A DNA stretch of 64,000 nucleotides from Gossypium raimondii (Eukaryota; Streptophyta; Magnoliopsida; Malvales; Malvaceae), in NCBI RefSeq assembly GCF_025698545.1, contig NC_068577.1, forward strand, positions 248,001-312,000, in the 5' to 3' direction. Positions 46,611-58,508 of the stretch are shown here, piece by piece. The position numbers and the translations under genes were made by a program. The notes beneath the pieces were generated by a model. It ran no database searches. It saw only the letters and a list, made by a program, of their open reading frames with translations, and was not told the DNA's origin. Position 1 is the first letter of the stretch. Each line of letters starts with the position of its first letter.

Positions 46611-47479
46611 GTTGATGCCACGTCAACAAAGTTACAAATGTTAATGTTTTCATCTATTTTAGGGTGATTTGACAAACAATACAAGTATAAGGGCTAAAAA
46701 AGACGAAAAAATAAATGGAGGGCTAAAATGAATTTTTTATAAAATTAAAAGGGTCAGATAATTCATTATCTCTTAGTTTTATTTGCATCATATTTAAGTA
46801 ACCTTGTAAAGGCAAAGGAAACATAAAGCATCTGTAATAGTAATCCTTACAAATCCATTAACAATAAAAATAATTAACTAATTGAAGATTGATTGAATAA
46901 TTAATATTCTACAACATGATTAAGGTTTGCTTCAGTGTTTCCATTAATTGGAACAGTATGGACTCTTACACCATAAATTGAAAAACAAATATTTTTCCAA
47001 ATAATGTTGACTCTAAACCCTCCAAATATTTTACACACGTGTCATCTATTTTATGAACGAGATGGTATTCAGATAAAACCCTCCAAATAATGTTGACTCT
47101 GAATCGAAATTTGGTCTAAATATTTGAAGAAAAAATTAACATCCACTTTTTTCAACCACTTATTGATTGTGTACCATGTAATTCATTAAAAGAATATTAT
47201 TGAGAGAGAGAGATTATGGCATTTCTAAGTGTGAATCATTTGTAGAATATAAGCAGTGAAATATTTGCAAGTGGCGTTTGTACAAAAGTTATAACATTTG
47301 AGATGCAATAAGTGAACGAAGCACTCGTTTGGGTACTTTGAATTATGAATTCTAGTTAGGCAAAGAGAACATTTTGCCCTACAATGGGGAAGAACATTCT
47401 GCCAAATTTAGCTGTGTAATGAACCTACCCATTTACTTTTCTTCTACATTTTTCCACCCAAAAAATTACAGATTCATAA
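46611..47479. other. AT-rich spacer without a gene
   Basis: No coding exon or RNA gene is seen. The phrase 'ccaaataatgttgactctaaaccctcc' near 46996 is repeated in part near 47079 ('ccctccaaataatgttgactctgaa'), which indicates a small local duplication of about 80-90 bases. Confidence 0.35.
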
Positions 47480-48060
47480 TAGAAAGGAATCAAGAACATG
47501 ATGAATGGAAGAAGTAGGTTGTTTGTCAGCTCGAGCAAAAAGAATAATGTCATTCGTAAAGAAAACGTAAGGGCCCGATCTAAAACATTTTAAAGGCAAT
47601 CATTTCTTTTGAGCGCAGGCTTGTTGGATCAAATGACTGAGGTATTCCATGCATAATATAAAGATGTATGGGAGAGCAAATTGTCTTGTCAGAGTCCACG
47701 GGATGATTGGAAACTTGCGAGTTTGCCTCCATTATCAAGCACAAACATGGAAGTTGAACAAATATAACTTAAGATGAGTTTGATTTAATTATCAGGGAAT
47801 TTAAAGAAAGCAAGAATTTTCTTGACGAAGTCCCATTCAAGTCGGTCAAAATTTTTTTCTAGATCAAGCTTCATGGCCATGAAGCCTTGTTTACCCTTTT
47901 TAGATCATAATGAGTGAATCATTTTTTGAACAATGACAACATTATTAGAGGCCTATCGTTCCAGAACGAAGCTTGTTTGGAGATGAGACGAGCTAATAGA
48001 CCTAAAGTGATAGATGGATGAGGTTTCAATGCATTTTGGAATAAACATTTAAGTCCCAGA
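47480..48060 (-). mobile_element. LINE (L1-type) reverse transcriptase relic
   Basis: On the minus strand, several frames together show plant LINE reverse transcriptase blocks in the right order. They are HLQTSFVLER with VVIVQKMIHS (for the QASFVPGR...NVIIAQEIIHSM block), GFMAMKLDLEKNFDRLEWDFVKK (for MAIKIDLEKAYDRLEWDFI), NGGKLASFQSSRGL (for NGG...F.PSRGIRQGDPLSP), and NDIILFARA (for FADDIILFARA). The catalytic FADD box is changed to a TND-like sequence. Frameshifts and stops separate the blocks. Neither the endonuclease nor the poly(A) end is visible here. Confidence 0.75.
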
Positions 48061-48124
48061 AATCAAAACTTTAGATAATAGCCTCACACAGTTTATCATG
48101 GATAAGTCCTTCATCAACTCATGA

Positions 48125-48222
48125 ATAAAAGGGTAATACATTTTGGCGCGCTCCAACCTACGTCCTCCTGCATTAACAATCATATCCATACTAATCTAAT
48201 TAAGACTCAATCAGTTATTTTT
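48125..48222 (-). mobile_element. SINE-like repeat, family B, partial copy 2
   Basis: It shares 'gcgctccaacctacgtcctcctg...atccatactaatctaattaagactcaatcagtta' with the copies at 1867-1972 and 57285-57405. The B box is degraded. It directly abuts the LINE relic. Confidence 0.45.
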
Positions 48223-49299
48223 AACATAATTATAACATAAAGAATACTTCCACGATATAAATATATTAAATAGAAGGCAAATAAATTATTGGGACATTAT
48301 GACATCCTCAATGCCGGTGGTGTCATGTCAAGCAAGCCAATTAGTTCAATAGGGAAGGTGATGTAAATACCATTACAACCAATAACTATGATTAACATTT
48401 ATTTGATCTAACATATTATATGAATAATGTATGCTAAAAAATTGTATAAAAAAGTTGCTAAAAATTTACAAAATGATATTTTCTGGGATTGGAATTAATA
48501 TTATAGAGATATAAGATCCAATCAAAATGTATGTGCACTTATATTACTAAATTCAATAATTAATTTGTTAAATTATTAATGGTTTACAAAATTTTAAAAA
48601 TATAATTAATTTTATTTTGTCTTTCTATTATCTTATAATAGGAGTGTCCATTACATTAATTTACACATTTTCATAATTTTTGTATAATTAATATTTGAGG
48701 TAAATATCAAATTTACACGTGATCTTTATGTGCAATTTGATACATGAATTTTGATGTGGCATAATTATACATATGAAACTTTTATTATGCTTCATAAGTA
48801 CACATGAAATTTTAATTTTGATTCAATTCTACACATTTAAATAAATGCATTCATTTATTTTCATATTGATTAATATAATTGTTAGCGATAAACGTCAAAT
48901 GGTGCTACATTGACAATGCCATTCTGGTTTATGAAAAATGAATAAAATCAAATAAAAATTCATATATAAAATTGTACAAAATTAAAATTGATGTACATAA
49001 AATTGTATATTTGATCAATGATACTTATTCATTAATATGTTAATAATTCAACCGTTGAATTTCTCAATATTATATACATATATTTGAAGGCTAAACTTTT
49101 CTTAAAAATGTACTCTCTCGTATTTTCATCTCATACAAGATCCTTCATAGCTTAGAATACTACTATAGGGTTGGGGGAGAGGGGTACATATGTGACATAT
49201 GTATCTGAGTTTTTTATTAAATTATAGAAACAAAATGGGGGATGTAAAGACAAAAAAACCCATCCCTTTTATTCTCCCAAAGTGAGAATTAAACTTGAA
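48223..49299. other. AT-rich spacer downstream of the WAT1-like gene
   Basis: No gene is seen. The part at 48700-49010 has weak inverted symmetry around words such as 'aaatttacacgtgatc' and 'gaaattttaattttgattcaattctacaca', seen also at 2690-2830. It may be another decayed foldback repeat. Confidence 0.35.
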
Positions 49300-49582
49300 T
49301 TATTTTTGGATGGGGGATTCTGGCATTTGCTTTGGCATAGTGATGGCCACTATTGAGAGCTTTTCTTTTGCATCTTGATTGGCTTCAATATCTCCGATTA
49401 CTAAGATGGTGCTGCCATTTGGTTGGATACTTTTAACTGGCTCTGGAATCTCCTCTTCTGCCTCCTTGTTTTCTTTGTGCTTTCCCCATAGGACTGAATA
49501 AAGTCCTATTACTATCAATATGGCACCTATCACCCTGAAATAAAGTACAAATTTATGTCAAAAAGATAATTATAGAGTCGTG

Positions 49583-49898
49583 AAAGTATCATGGAGGTTT
49601 TTATACTATAAGTTGGATTGTATTTTGTACTTTTTATTAAAAATGAGACAAATTAGTTCAAGAGCAAACTAGTTTTTCTGATAAAAATTTATCCATTTCT
49701 ACCATTTAAAACTAGTCATTGTACACCAGCATGAGATACAAGTGACATGATACATGTTACTGTCTGGTTTTTTCGTCAATCACAGAATGAAGCGATTTGT
49801 TCTATGATTTAACATATAATGATTAATTTGTTTATTTTTTAAATTAAAAGAGCAAAATGTAATCCGATTTTTGTACAGAGGTTTTCATGATGCTTTTA
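49583..49898. mobile_element. Foldback MITE in an intron of the WAT1-like gene, copy near 3' end
   Basis: This lies in the last intron (between 49534 and 49964). The ends are inverted repeats: AAAGTATCATGGAGGTTTTTATAC on the left and a complement around 'gtacagaggttttcatgatgctttt' on the right. Internal words match the element at 51212-51583. It has no open frame. Confidence 0.7.
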
Positions 49899-51211
49899 TT
49901 GTGCACAAAAAGAAGTGAATGGTAAAAAATGAGTGTGAAAGAGAAATTAAAAAAGAAAGCTACCCTCCAAGAAAAATCTTCTCAGCCAGGATGAAAGACC
50001 CCATGATTGCAACTATGATCATCATCAAAGGGCTGAAAGCAGTGGCAAATACTGGGCCCCTTTTCTTTATCACCAGTCCTTGAACATAGTATGATATGCT
50101 TGATGTCACAATCCCCTGCAAGAAAAACACATTAAAATTAATCTTTAAAAGATTATGCACACCACCTACGACATGGGTAAAAAATTATATATACATATAT
50201 ATTTGCAAAAAGTTTATATAAATAATAAATGCTTCAGTTTTTGCTAAGCTAACACGTAAAATATCGATAAATAAGAAATTTCCACTATTATCTAGTGGAT
50301 ATATAAAATCATTACCACTACAAAGCATCGCTTCAGTTAAATGTGAAAAATTAAAATAATATGGATTTAATTTTTATTATGTGTATATTTTTATCTTTTC
50401 TCAGTTAAATTGGTAATAGGTTAATTTGTGATATTATCTCGATCAAAATTTAAATATATAATAATTAGAAAAGAAGGGAGGGATCTATTACAGCATAGGC
50501 AGCAGCAAGGAGGTTCATGTCCCAACCAATTTGCCAAACTGAGGCTTTATGTTCCATCACAAATGTCACTGCAATTGCTTGTAGAGTGCCCACAAAGCAC
50601 ACTAGTGATGTTAATGAAAGTTGATGATCCTTGTATGTCTTCAATGCTTTGGCCTAGTGAAACAATTATACGATGAAATCACCAAAAATAAATAAAACAA
50701 TGAAAGTGAAAATCAATTTGTTGGTATGTTTTAAAAAGGTAATTTATTTTGGTGTTTAAAATTACCTGCAAAACAAAGAGGGAAGCCCAAGCAAAGGTGG
50801 CAATGAGAAGGAGAATGGAGCCTTTGAACCAATCTTTGTCAGTAGTTTCAGTAGTATGAGGAGCATAAGATTGGTTAGTGTGGATATATTTCTTACTCCA
50901 AAACAGATCAACAATGGGTCCTTTGTACAATGTCATAAGCATTGCCCCAGCTACTGTCACCATCGTCCCTAATATCTTTGCTTGGCATCTCACTTTCTTT
51001 ACATCTATCTTCTCCATCCTATATACAAAAAATTCAATGTACTTAGACATTAATCAAAACTTTTCTTACAAACGCGAGGGACATCAACACGTCGGATATG
51101 ATTTCCAGTTAGAGTTTTGTCTCATGATTCTGCTGAGAAGTTTGACAGGTTTACAGAGTGAAAGTATCTAGGAATGTCTAAATGATTGGACTTGATTCCA
51201 TAACCTATGGA

Positions 51212-51583
51212 GGTATAAATATCATGAAGGCTCCTATACTACGAGTCACATTTTATCCTTTTTACTCAAAAAATGGGTAAATTAGTTCCTGCATGTTGGA
51301 TCAAAGAGTAAATTGATCATTTTGTTAAAAATTTCATCCATTTCAACTGTTTAAAACCGGCTCCTATATATCAGCATGAGGTGCACATGACATGCTATGT
51401 GTCATTGTCATGTTATTCCACCAACGATGCCAGTTTTTAACAATACAAATGGATGAAATTGTTAATAGAATGGACTGATTTGCTCTTTAATTTAATGTAC
51501 AATGACTAATTTACCGAACTTTTGAGTAGAGGGGCAAAATGCAATTTGACTCCTAATACAGGGGCTTCTATGATATTTTTACC
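51212..51583. mobile_element. Foldback MITE in an intron of the WAT1-like gene, longer copy
   Basis: The left end GGTATAAATATCATGAAGGCTCC is answered by GGGGCTTCTATGATATTTTTACC on the right, and the inverted symmetry continues inward for about 170 bp. The flanks are AACCTATGGA (51202-51211) and AACCTATGTC (51584-51593), matching in their first eight bases. This suits a slightly decayed 8-10 bp target duplication, hence Mutator-like or hAT-like. It is in the intron between exons 3 and 4. Confidence 0.75.
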
Positions 51584-52284
51584 AACCTATGTCATATAAC
51601 CATTTATGGTTCATTTATAGCAGAGTCCGGAGACAACCTCCCAACAAGAAACAATACCAGACTTGTTGAGCGTCAGACACTATCATTATTAATGAGCATA
51701 TGTATATATCTACCGGAAGATGACAGCCATGATAAACGTCATTGCAGGAAGCACATTGCTCAAAGCACAAGAGAAAGTTGGAGATGTATATTTCAGCCCA
51801 GCATAGTAGAAATTCTGGTCAATCACAGGCCTAAAAAGCAACAACAAAACTTTGCTTAAATTTAAGATAACAAAGCAAAATTTATGAATAAAAAAGAAAA
51901 AGAGTCCTAATAAAAACTAACCCCAAAAGAGCCAAGATAAATATTTGCATAAACACTGAGAATGTTATCTTTGGTTGCCCTCTCCTGAAATATGTTGAAA
52001 AAACATAGCAAAATTCAGTATATATTTGTATGAACTGATCTCAGCTGCCATATATGTTGAATTTGAATGGCGTTTATAAACCTTTCGAAAATCAAAGCAA
52101 AGGGAGCTATGACAGCAGTTGCAAAAGCATGACGGTAAACAACCAAGACATAGTGGCTCATGCCTTTGTTAAGTGAAACCTTGGTGATGATGTTCATGCC
52201 TGCATAACCAAATTGCAATGAAATCATTGCAAAATAAGGCTTGGAGCTCTCAAGCAAGTTACCACAACATCTCATCTTCTCCAT

Positions 52285-52720
52285 TTTTGATGAAAAAAAG
52301 AAAGAAATTGGTAAATAGGGGAGAGTTTGTAAAAGGAAGAGAGATGAAAAAGAAAGAGCTTGAGGAAGTGTTTGTGTTTCTCCCTAAAGGAGAAGTTGGG
52401 GGGATTGGACTCATATTTATAATGGTATATTTAGGGGAAACTCCCATGTCTCAAGCATATGTAGGTGGGGGTGTCAATATGTTATTTTACAAAGCTTGGT
52501 AATGCCAAATGTTACCACCTTTTATGCTCAAATATAATTTTCCTTACCTTACTATTAGAGCTAAAGAAATACAAGAATTTGGCTCTAGGATAAGATTGGA
52601 ATTCTGAAAATTTTAACATCATAAGTTTTGAATTCGGATATATTTTAGTTTTAATTTGATTGTGTTTTGTAATAGTTTTTTTTTTTTTGGGGGTTAAATT
52701 ATACCATTAATTATTAAATT
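52285..52720. promoter_or_regulatory. Upstream region of the WAT1-like gene
   Basis: A TATAAAT-like sequence on the minus strand (plus 'atatttataat' near 52412-52422) lies about 130 bases upstream of the start codon and is a reasonable TATA box. The leader between is C/T-rich on the minus strand. Beyond 52500 the sequence is AT-rich and unremarkable up to the MITE at 52722. Confidence 0.45.
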
Positions 52721-52721
52721 A

Positions 52722-53133
52722 TTGGTAAGTTTTTGTTTTGGTCTCTTAATTAAAAAAGTTACAATTTGACCACGAAACTATTTGAAAGTTTTATTTAAGT
52801 CACTAAATTATTCAAAAGACTTTATTTATGTCACTAGGTTGTTAAATTTTTTTTAAAAGTTCCGCCAGCGAGCTCCATCGACGATCCGACAATCGGTATG
52901 GTAGATTAAAGTAAAAAGGTATTTGAATTTTGGTTTGCAGATTGGTGACGTCCAAAATTGTTTCATGAAAAAAATTGTAGAAAAGAAGGGGAAAGAAAAC
53001 TTTTGATTGGTACAAACAATGCGAACATACATCACAGATTTTAATGACCCAATAACTTAAATGAAAACTTTTGAATAGTTCAATGACCAAATTATAATTT
53101 TTTTAGTTAAATGATAAAAAAAATTACCCATAA
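52722..53133. mobile_element. MITE-like element with ~100-bp inverted ends
   Basis: The left end ATTGGTAAGTTTTTG... and right end ...AAAAAAATTACCCAT are inverted repeats for about 100 bp, with shared words 'acaatttgaccacgaaactattt' and its complement 'agttcaatgaccaaattataa'. The middle is not palindromic and is less AT-rich ('ccgccagcgagctccatcgacgatccg'). It is closely placed upstream of the WAT1-like promoter. No clear target duplication is seen. Confidence 0.6.
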
Positions 53134-53770
53134 TATAGTGAATAACCCTTTTCTTAGTGCTTTGTAATAATTTATTATAGTTATTGTTGCTTGGATATGT
53201 ATTATTTTATCTTATAAATTATAATTATGATTGAATATGATGTGTTTTGAGTTAATTTGTAAGAAAAATCGAAGCTTTGAATTATAAAAAAATTCAAACA
53301 TGAAAATTTTAGGCATAATGACATATTCAATCCCTAACATTTATCCCTTCTTTTCATTTTAGCCCAATTTTTTTTTTAGCTCTCAACTTTTAAAATTTAA
53401 TCAAATTACTTTCTTTTAGATAGGAAAGTTAACCAAACCATTAAAATTTTGATGAAAATGACATGGCAATTCTAGTGGCCGGCCATGCGTTATTAATAAA
53501 AATTCCACAGAGTTCAAAAAAATTCATAATTTTTTTAAAAAGAATTGTCTACATTAATAATAAAGTACATGTGGATTGCGACATTAATGTCATTAAAATT
53601 TTAACAGTTAGGTCAACTTTTCCATCTAAAAAAAAGCAATTTGACTATGTTAGTGCTAGTTATAATTGCCAGATGCAGCTCCAATTGCAACTTAAGAAAC
53701 ATCTGACAGGTTATTGTAACTTATCTTATTTGATTGGTATTTTTTTGGTCAAAACTATTTGTAACTTTAA
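53134..53770. other. AT-rich intergenic sequence
   Basis: No supported gene. The segment 53310-53650 has a weak foldback character ('acatggcaattctagtggcc' and 'catttatccc...' with partial complements) typical of old MITEs in this window. The frame at 53463-53774 has no family features. Confidence 0.35.
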
Positions 53771-56520
53771 TTGATAATCTATTAGAATTTTTAGTAGTAT
53801 GATAATTTTCATATTCAGAGTTATGTTCGTATAGGTTTTATAGCATTTTCGGGTCTTATACGAGTTTACAATAGTTCCTTGGCTACCCTAAGGTTGAATT
53901 AGGAAAAAATTGTATAGTTTGCAAAATATCGGGTTGATGTCGCAACTTCGGAGGTTCCTCATCACAACACAACTCACTGACTAGGTCTCATCGCGACATG
54001 ACTGTCTGTTTTGCAAAAGGTCCAAAATGGCATTAACTTGCATCACCTAAAAGCAATTTTAATTGACAATAACCACTAATTTAGTCAAAATGTCATTCCC
54101 AATTGTTCAATTTTAACATATCACATCATTTATATATGCATTTATATTACATAACCTTACATTCCATATTAAACACTTATGGCATCATCTAAACATTACC
54201 AAATAGGCATAAGCATTCATATATGATCACAAGTACTTCATCTTCTCATATAAACCATTTAAGTCTCAAATTCATTTACACAATCCAACCATTTAACCAT
54301 TTGACCATTTATAATCCATCAATCTCAGTTCAATTATGACATGATCATGTAATATGAAAAAACTGACTCAACCTAGATAAATGTCATATATTAAACAAAA
54401 ATGGGATTATACAAACAATGTTGAGTCGAGGATCATTGTCTGGATGCTAGATCATGCCTGAAACTTTGAGATTTACTTATACATGCGCACAGAGAAAATA
54501 AATCGCATGCTAAACAATAAAGCTTAGTGGTATTTCCATAATTCAAGTCAATATAATTCAAGTTTCAGTCAATTGTATAAATTCAATTCACATTCTAATG
54601 TCAATCAACTCATATACAATTCATACCAAATCTCAATCAACATACCAACATTTATATGCCACAAGTGTACCAAATTTTTCATATGAATTAACCATACAAT
54701 ACCTTGATTAACCAAGCTAAATGAACATATTATACTAACATATCAATACAAATAGCGTTTGCATTTCTATTCATTTCTCAACATTTGATCATATCCACAT
54801 TTCATTTCAGAATCAAATCAATTCATTTGTTATCTTTCCATATTGGCCCTTAGGCTTGTTTAACCAGTTCGCATTGTCCTTCACATATTATCGATAATCA
54901 TATATTGCATATATGTACCTATAGTACAATTTCATAACATTAATTCTTTTCGAACATCCAATTCACAATTTATATCCCCTATTAACCTGACTCGAACTCG
55001 AACGAATACAAGGATCCCAACCAACATACCAATTTGACACTTAATGTCTCATCGGAACATCTAAAGTATATAGGTTGCACCCAGCGCTCATCGGTATAAC
55101 CGAAGTAAAAGTTATGCCCAACACTCATCAGAACGTACAAAGGAAAATGCGCCCAGCGGTCATCGACGTACAGTCGAAGTAACCCATACTCAATCTATCC
55201 TATGGCATGCTAACTATATCCGATTCTGCCCGAACAATTAATAGGGTAACCTATTTTCCAGTTTCATCATATAGTTCAATTCATATTCTATCATTCTCAA
55301 TTCATCACCATTTCACCATTCTAACACATCAAATAACATGTTTCATTTCAATTCCATATCAAATATCATATATCAATTAAGTCATGATACTTTCTATTCT
55401 ATTCAATTTAGTCCTCTATCTTAATAATCAATCTCAATCATAACAATTCAATTCAAACAACCATTGTCAACTCACCTCAATACCATATTATACAAAATAT
55501 TATGAATATGCAATAATTAAATTGATCTCAAATCATAGAAATACAAATCAATATCTCGCGTCACTCGTTGGCTATCACCTTTCCTTTCCCTCTCAACGAC
55601 CCAACATCGTCTTTAGCTATGAATAATTATTCATACTTAATTATCAAATTTCAATATTGTGTCTCAAGACAGATGACTTCTTGTCTCGAGATAGATCTCA
55701 TTTTATTTTAGGTATTTTTGTTTCGATGTCAACATGTCTCAAAACACTAGAAGTGGTGTCTCGAGGCAAGGTTCTTCATGTCTCGAGACTAAATGCTGAG
55801 ACCATCCTCCCATGTTTTCTTACTTAGCTTCAATGTTTGAATGTCTCAAGACAAGGAGTTATTATCTTGAGACCTAGAACATGGCAAAACTAATTCAGCT
55901 TCAAAGTTTACTTGTCTCGAGACGAAGGCCACTTGTCTTGATGCTTAAATAGAATTGTCTCGAGACTAGCTTGCCAAGTCTCGAAACACTAAGCAAGTAG
56001 ATCAAAATATAAGGTAATTTTTTTTCTTATGGTCTTGAGACATGATCTTGTTGTCTCAAGACTCAATGGTAAAATGGCCCTAAATGCACATTTTTCAAGT
56101 GTCCAAACTATACCAAATGACACCTAAAGTGTACCTAAACTTCGCACTGTAATATCATCAATCTAACACATATAAACACAATCAAACATCATCAAATCAT
56201 GACCATCAATGTATCATCATTTAACGAACTATTTTTCATAGTCAAACTTATATAAACTAGGATAAGTATCTATTACTTAAAGGTTAAAGTTCATCTTATA
56301 AAACCCTATAGGCAAAATACCAAATATAGAAAAATGACCACTTAAACAACATGCCAAAATAATCTAGGTACATGTTGTTCCAACTCAAACACACACACAC
56401 ACACATATAAATACAAAAGAGGTAGCAAAATGATTCCTGAGTTGAGTTGTTGAGAACGAATGCTTCAACACTTTTAATCTAAAAAAATCCTAATCCTAAA
56501 CCTACGCACGGAAGTAAACA
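53771..56520. mobile_element. Probable LTR-retrotransposon-derived repeat (Ty3/gypsy LTR-like), fossil
   Basis: About 2.7 kb of C/A-rich, non-coding sequence differs in style from its surroundings. It has many 'tcaattcatttc/atttcaattcat' words, a block of related units around 55040-55190 ('cccagcgctcatcggtataaccgaagtaa' and 'cccagcggtcatcgacgtacagtcgaagtaa'), and a cluster of GTCTCGAGAC palindromes at 55660-56070. In my experience long LTRs of cotton gypsy elements look like this, but I see no coding domains and no secure ends. The family call is an inference, and the element is in any case only a fragment or solo LTR. Confidence 0.4.
55661..56065. repeat. Cluster of GTCTCGAGAC-type palindromes
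   Basis: The decamer GTCTCGAGAC or one- to two-base variants (GTCTCAAGAC, GTCTTGAGAC, GTCTCGAAAC and others) occurs about a dozen times in 400 bases, for example near 55662, 55682, 55772, 55794, 55845, 55915, 55959, 55979, 56034 and 56056. Spacing is irregular. It sits inside the LTR-like block. Confidence 0.7.
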
Positions 56521-57284
56521 AAACCATATGCTAAGTATTGAATATCCGATGGTACTAATATAATTCAAATTCATTTCATTAAAAATAAACTAAAGAAAAT
56601 ATATGCATATATAACAAGCATCAATTACATTAGTATTAACTAGTCTAACTAATCATTTCATTCTTCCAACTTTCTTTTTAATTTTCACATTTCAATATCA
56701 ATTTCCCATGCTTATTTATTTTGGCCTCTATTATTCGATTTAAAAATAACTTTTAGAATTTACATATTCTACTATTTCAAAGTTGCCTGATAACAATGAC
56801 TTCATGGCACAATTCTAAAAAATTATGAGAAATAATTTTTACAAAAAGCTTTTATAATAAATAATAGAAAATTTACAATAATCAAGTAAAAACCTTGAAA
56901 CAAAAAAAATTGAATAAAATATTAAAATACTTTAAGAAATTATAAACAATAACTAAAGAACTTTCTGGTTAGAATCCTTCTAATCAATTGTTGTTTTAAT
57001 TGTATAGATAGATCATTAAATTTAGAGGAAAGATGTAATTAAAAATGATGTTATAATGAATCTAAATCTAATAAAATAATTTTTTACAGTGTTAACAATT
57101 AGAACTGAATTTTGAAATCAATAGTAGAGGAGCTAAAATTTATAGAAATAATCGTATAAGGATTAAGTTCCAAATTTACAAAGAGTATAGGCACTTATAG
57201 CAGATTTTAACCTTATGCTTTTTTAACATTAATCTCGTTATAAGTTCTTATCATACTGTCTCTTTTTAATATAATACTTAAAAC
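56521..57284. other. AT-rich spacer
   Basis: I see no gene or clear element. A weak copy of the foldback type seen at 27330-27580 may lie at about 57050-57215 ('ttagaactgaattttgaaatcaatag...ttccaaatttacaaagagtatagg'). Confidence 0.3.
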
Positions 57285-57405
57285 TATCCATAATCCCTCT
57301 CCAACTCTTAAATAGAAAAATAATACGCTTCAGCGTATTAGAACTCACATCATCCTTCATTGACAATAATTTCGATACCAATCGAGTTAAGACTCAATCT
57401 ACTTT
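57285..57405 (-). mobile_element. SINE-like repeat, family B, copy 3
   Basis: It matches the copy at 1867-1972 along its length ('tccctctccaactcttaaatagaaaaataatacgcttcagcg...gagttaagactcaatc'). The B box has decayed to GAGTTCTAATACGC. Confidence 0.5.
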
Positions 57406-58429
57406 TTAATGTATGTGAAATAAAGGTTTTTGCAATTTAAAGACGTTAAGTTTTATTTTTTTCTTTTTCTTTGAAAAGAAAAAGAGAGTGGAGATATACG
57501 TGGCAAATAGTGGTTGGTATCTGAGTCACTTTATTTTTTACATGTTTAGTGTTGGTGATGCAAGCATAAACTAAAGTTGAATTACTGCTATTATTATATA
57601 TATATAGATTATTAATATATAAACATCTTACTTTTTTTAATTAAAAAACATTATAATTTTGAAAAATCAAAATTAAGAAAAGGGAAGAATCACGATCTTG
57701 AAATTAGGCAAAAACACATCAGTTTCGTATCTAACCTTCACTATTGACTAGATAGTTGATTTTTCATCCAACATGATACGTCGTAAATGGTATGGAATTT
57801 TAAGATTTGTCTGCCTATATATATATTTTAAAAGCAATGCATGGCTTTCTTCAAATTTTTTTATGTGAAATATGTTTAGATGACAATAAAAAAATGTTAA
57901 CAACAAAATGGGAGTATCCGAATTTGTGTTTTTTCGAAATTGTTCAACATTTAAGTTCGAGATTGGCACATGATTGGCACATGATTGGCCAAGGCATGTA
58001 AGTTCTTGGTCCGATAAGACTATGGCTACAGCTTCTTTGTTGGTTTTGTCAGATGCCATTGTTTTTGTCTTACACTCGAAACCTAAGTTCTATAGATTAA
58101 GAAAACGAAGAAGATTGAGTGATAATGAAGCAAAACCATTGTATTTATTTCCTTCGAATTATGGGATTTAATGCAAAGGAAGATTGAGGGAGAAAGAGTT
58201 AGGGGCAAGGAAAAAGACAAAAGAGCAAAAAGGGGGCCAAAGAAAGGATAAAATAAACACAGTAGAGTTTGCATATTTTCAAATTCCATATTTCTATAGT
58301 TGAAACTGAGTGGACAACAACAACGTTGGGTTGGATAAGTGAAGAGGCTGCCATATCCTACTCCTCGGCCCTACATCATTTATATCTTGGGTTTAATCAT
58401 GTTTTATATTTATATGAGCCGGTTGAGTC
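57406..58429. other. Intergenic sequence with short unassigned open frames
   Basis: Short frames on both strands near 57748-58171 have no recognisable family and I do not call them genes. The phrase 'ttggcacatga' is repeated in immediate tandem (57964-57986). A purine-rich stretch runs from 58170 to 58260. Confidence 0.35.
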
Positions 58430-58508
58430 TTAACTCAATTGATATGGATATTAATGTCAATGTAGAATGATTGGGGAAGGGCTATGGGTAGTTCTAAGCA
58501 TGGGTTTG
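58430..58508 (+). mobile_element. SINE-like repeat, family B, copy 4 (plus strand)
   Basis: It reads 'gttgagtcttaactcaattgatatggatattaatgtcaatg', the reverse complement of the shared block in the minus-strand copies, and ends 'gggctatgggtagttc'. The central B-box part is missing or degraded. Confidence 0.4.

Larger units (their letters stand above)
49300..52284 (-). pseudogene. WAT1-related (nodulin MtN21/EamA) transporter gene with exon 3 frameshift
   Basis: Seven exons spell a ten-helix drug/metabolite transporter of the plant WAT1-related family: 52082-52284, 51922-51984, 51714-51831, 50766-51018, 50492-50653, 49964-50115 and 49300-49534. Recognisable stretches are KPYFAMISLQFGYAGMNIIT, SHYVLVVYRHAFATAVIAPF, QNFYYAGLKYTSP, ILGTMVTVAGAMLMTLYKGP, GIVTSSISYYVQG, RGPVFATAFSPLMMIIVAIM and GAILIVIGLYSVLWGK. 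Relatives such as WAT1 move auxin or amino acids across tonoplast or plasma membrane; the substrate here is unknown. In exon 3 a run of three G (51780-51782, plus strand) should be two: after YTSP the frame slips, and a stop follows in exon 4, giving 164 aa. With two bases the frame would give 394 aa, the normal length. All splice sites and other exons are intact, so this is a very recent lesion or a sequencing error. Confidence 0.85.

Noticed and set aside
52218-52502. Plus-strand open frame over the start of the WAT1-like gene
   Set aside because: It is the reverse complement of the C/T-rich leader and first exon and has no family features.
57748-58171. Possible small genes on both strands near 57.8-58.2 kb
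   Set aside because: The frames have no domain, no splice context and sit in repeat-rich spacer. Opposite-strand frames overlap each other, as expected by chance.
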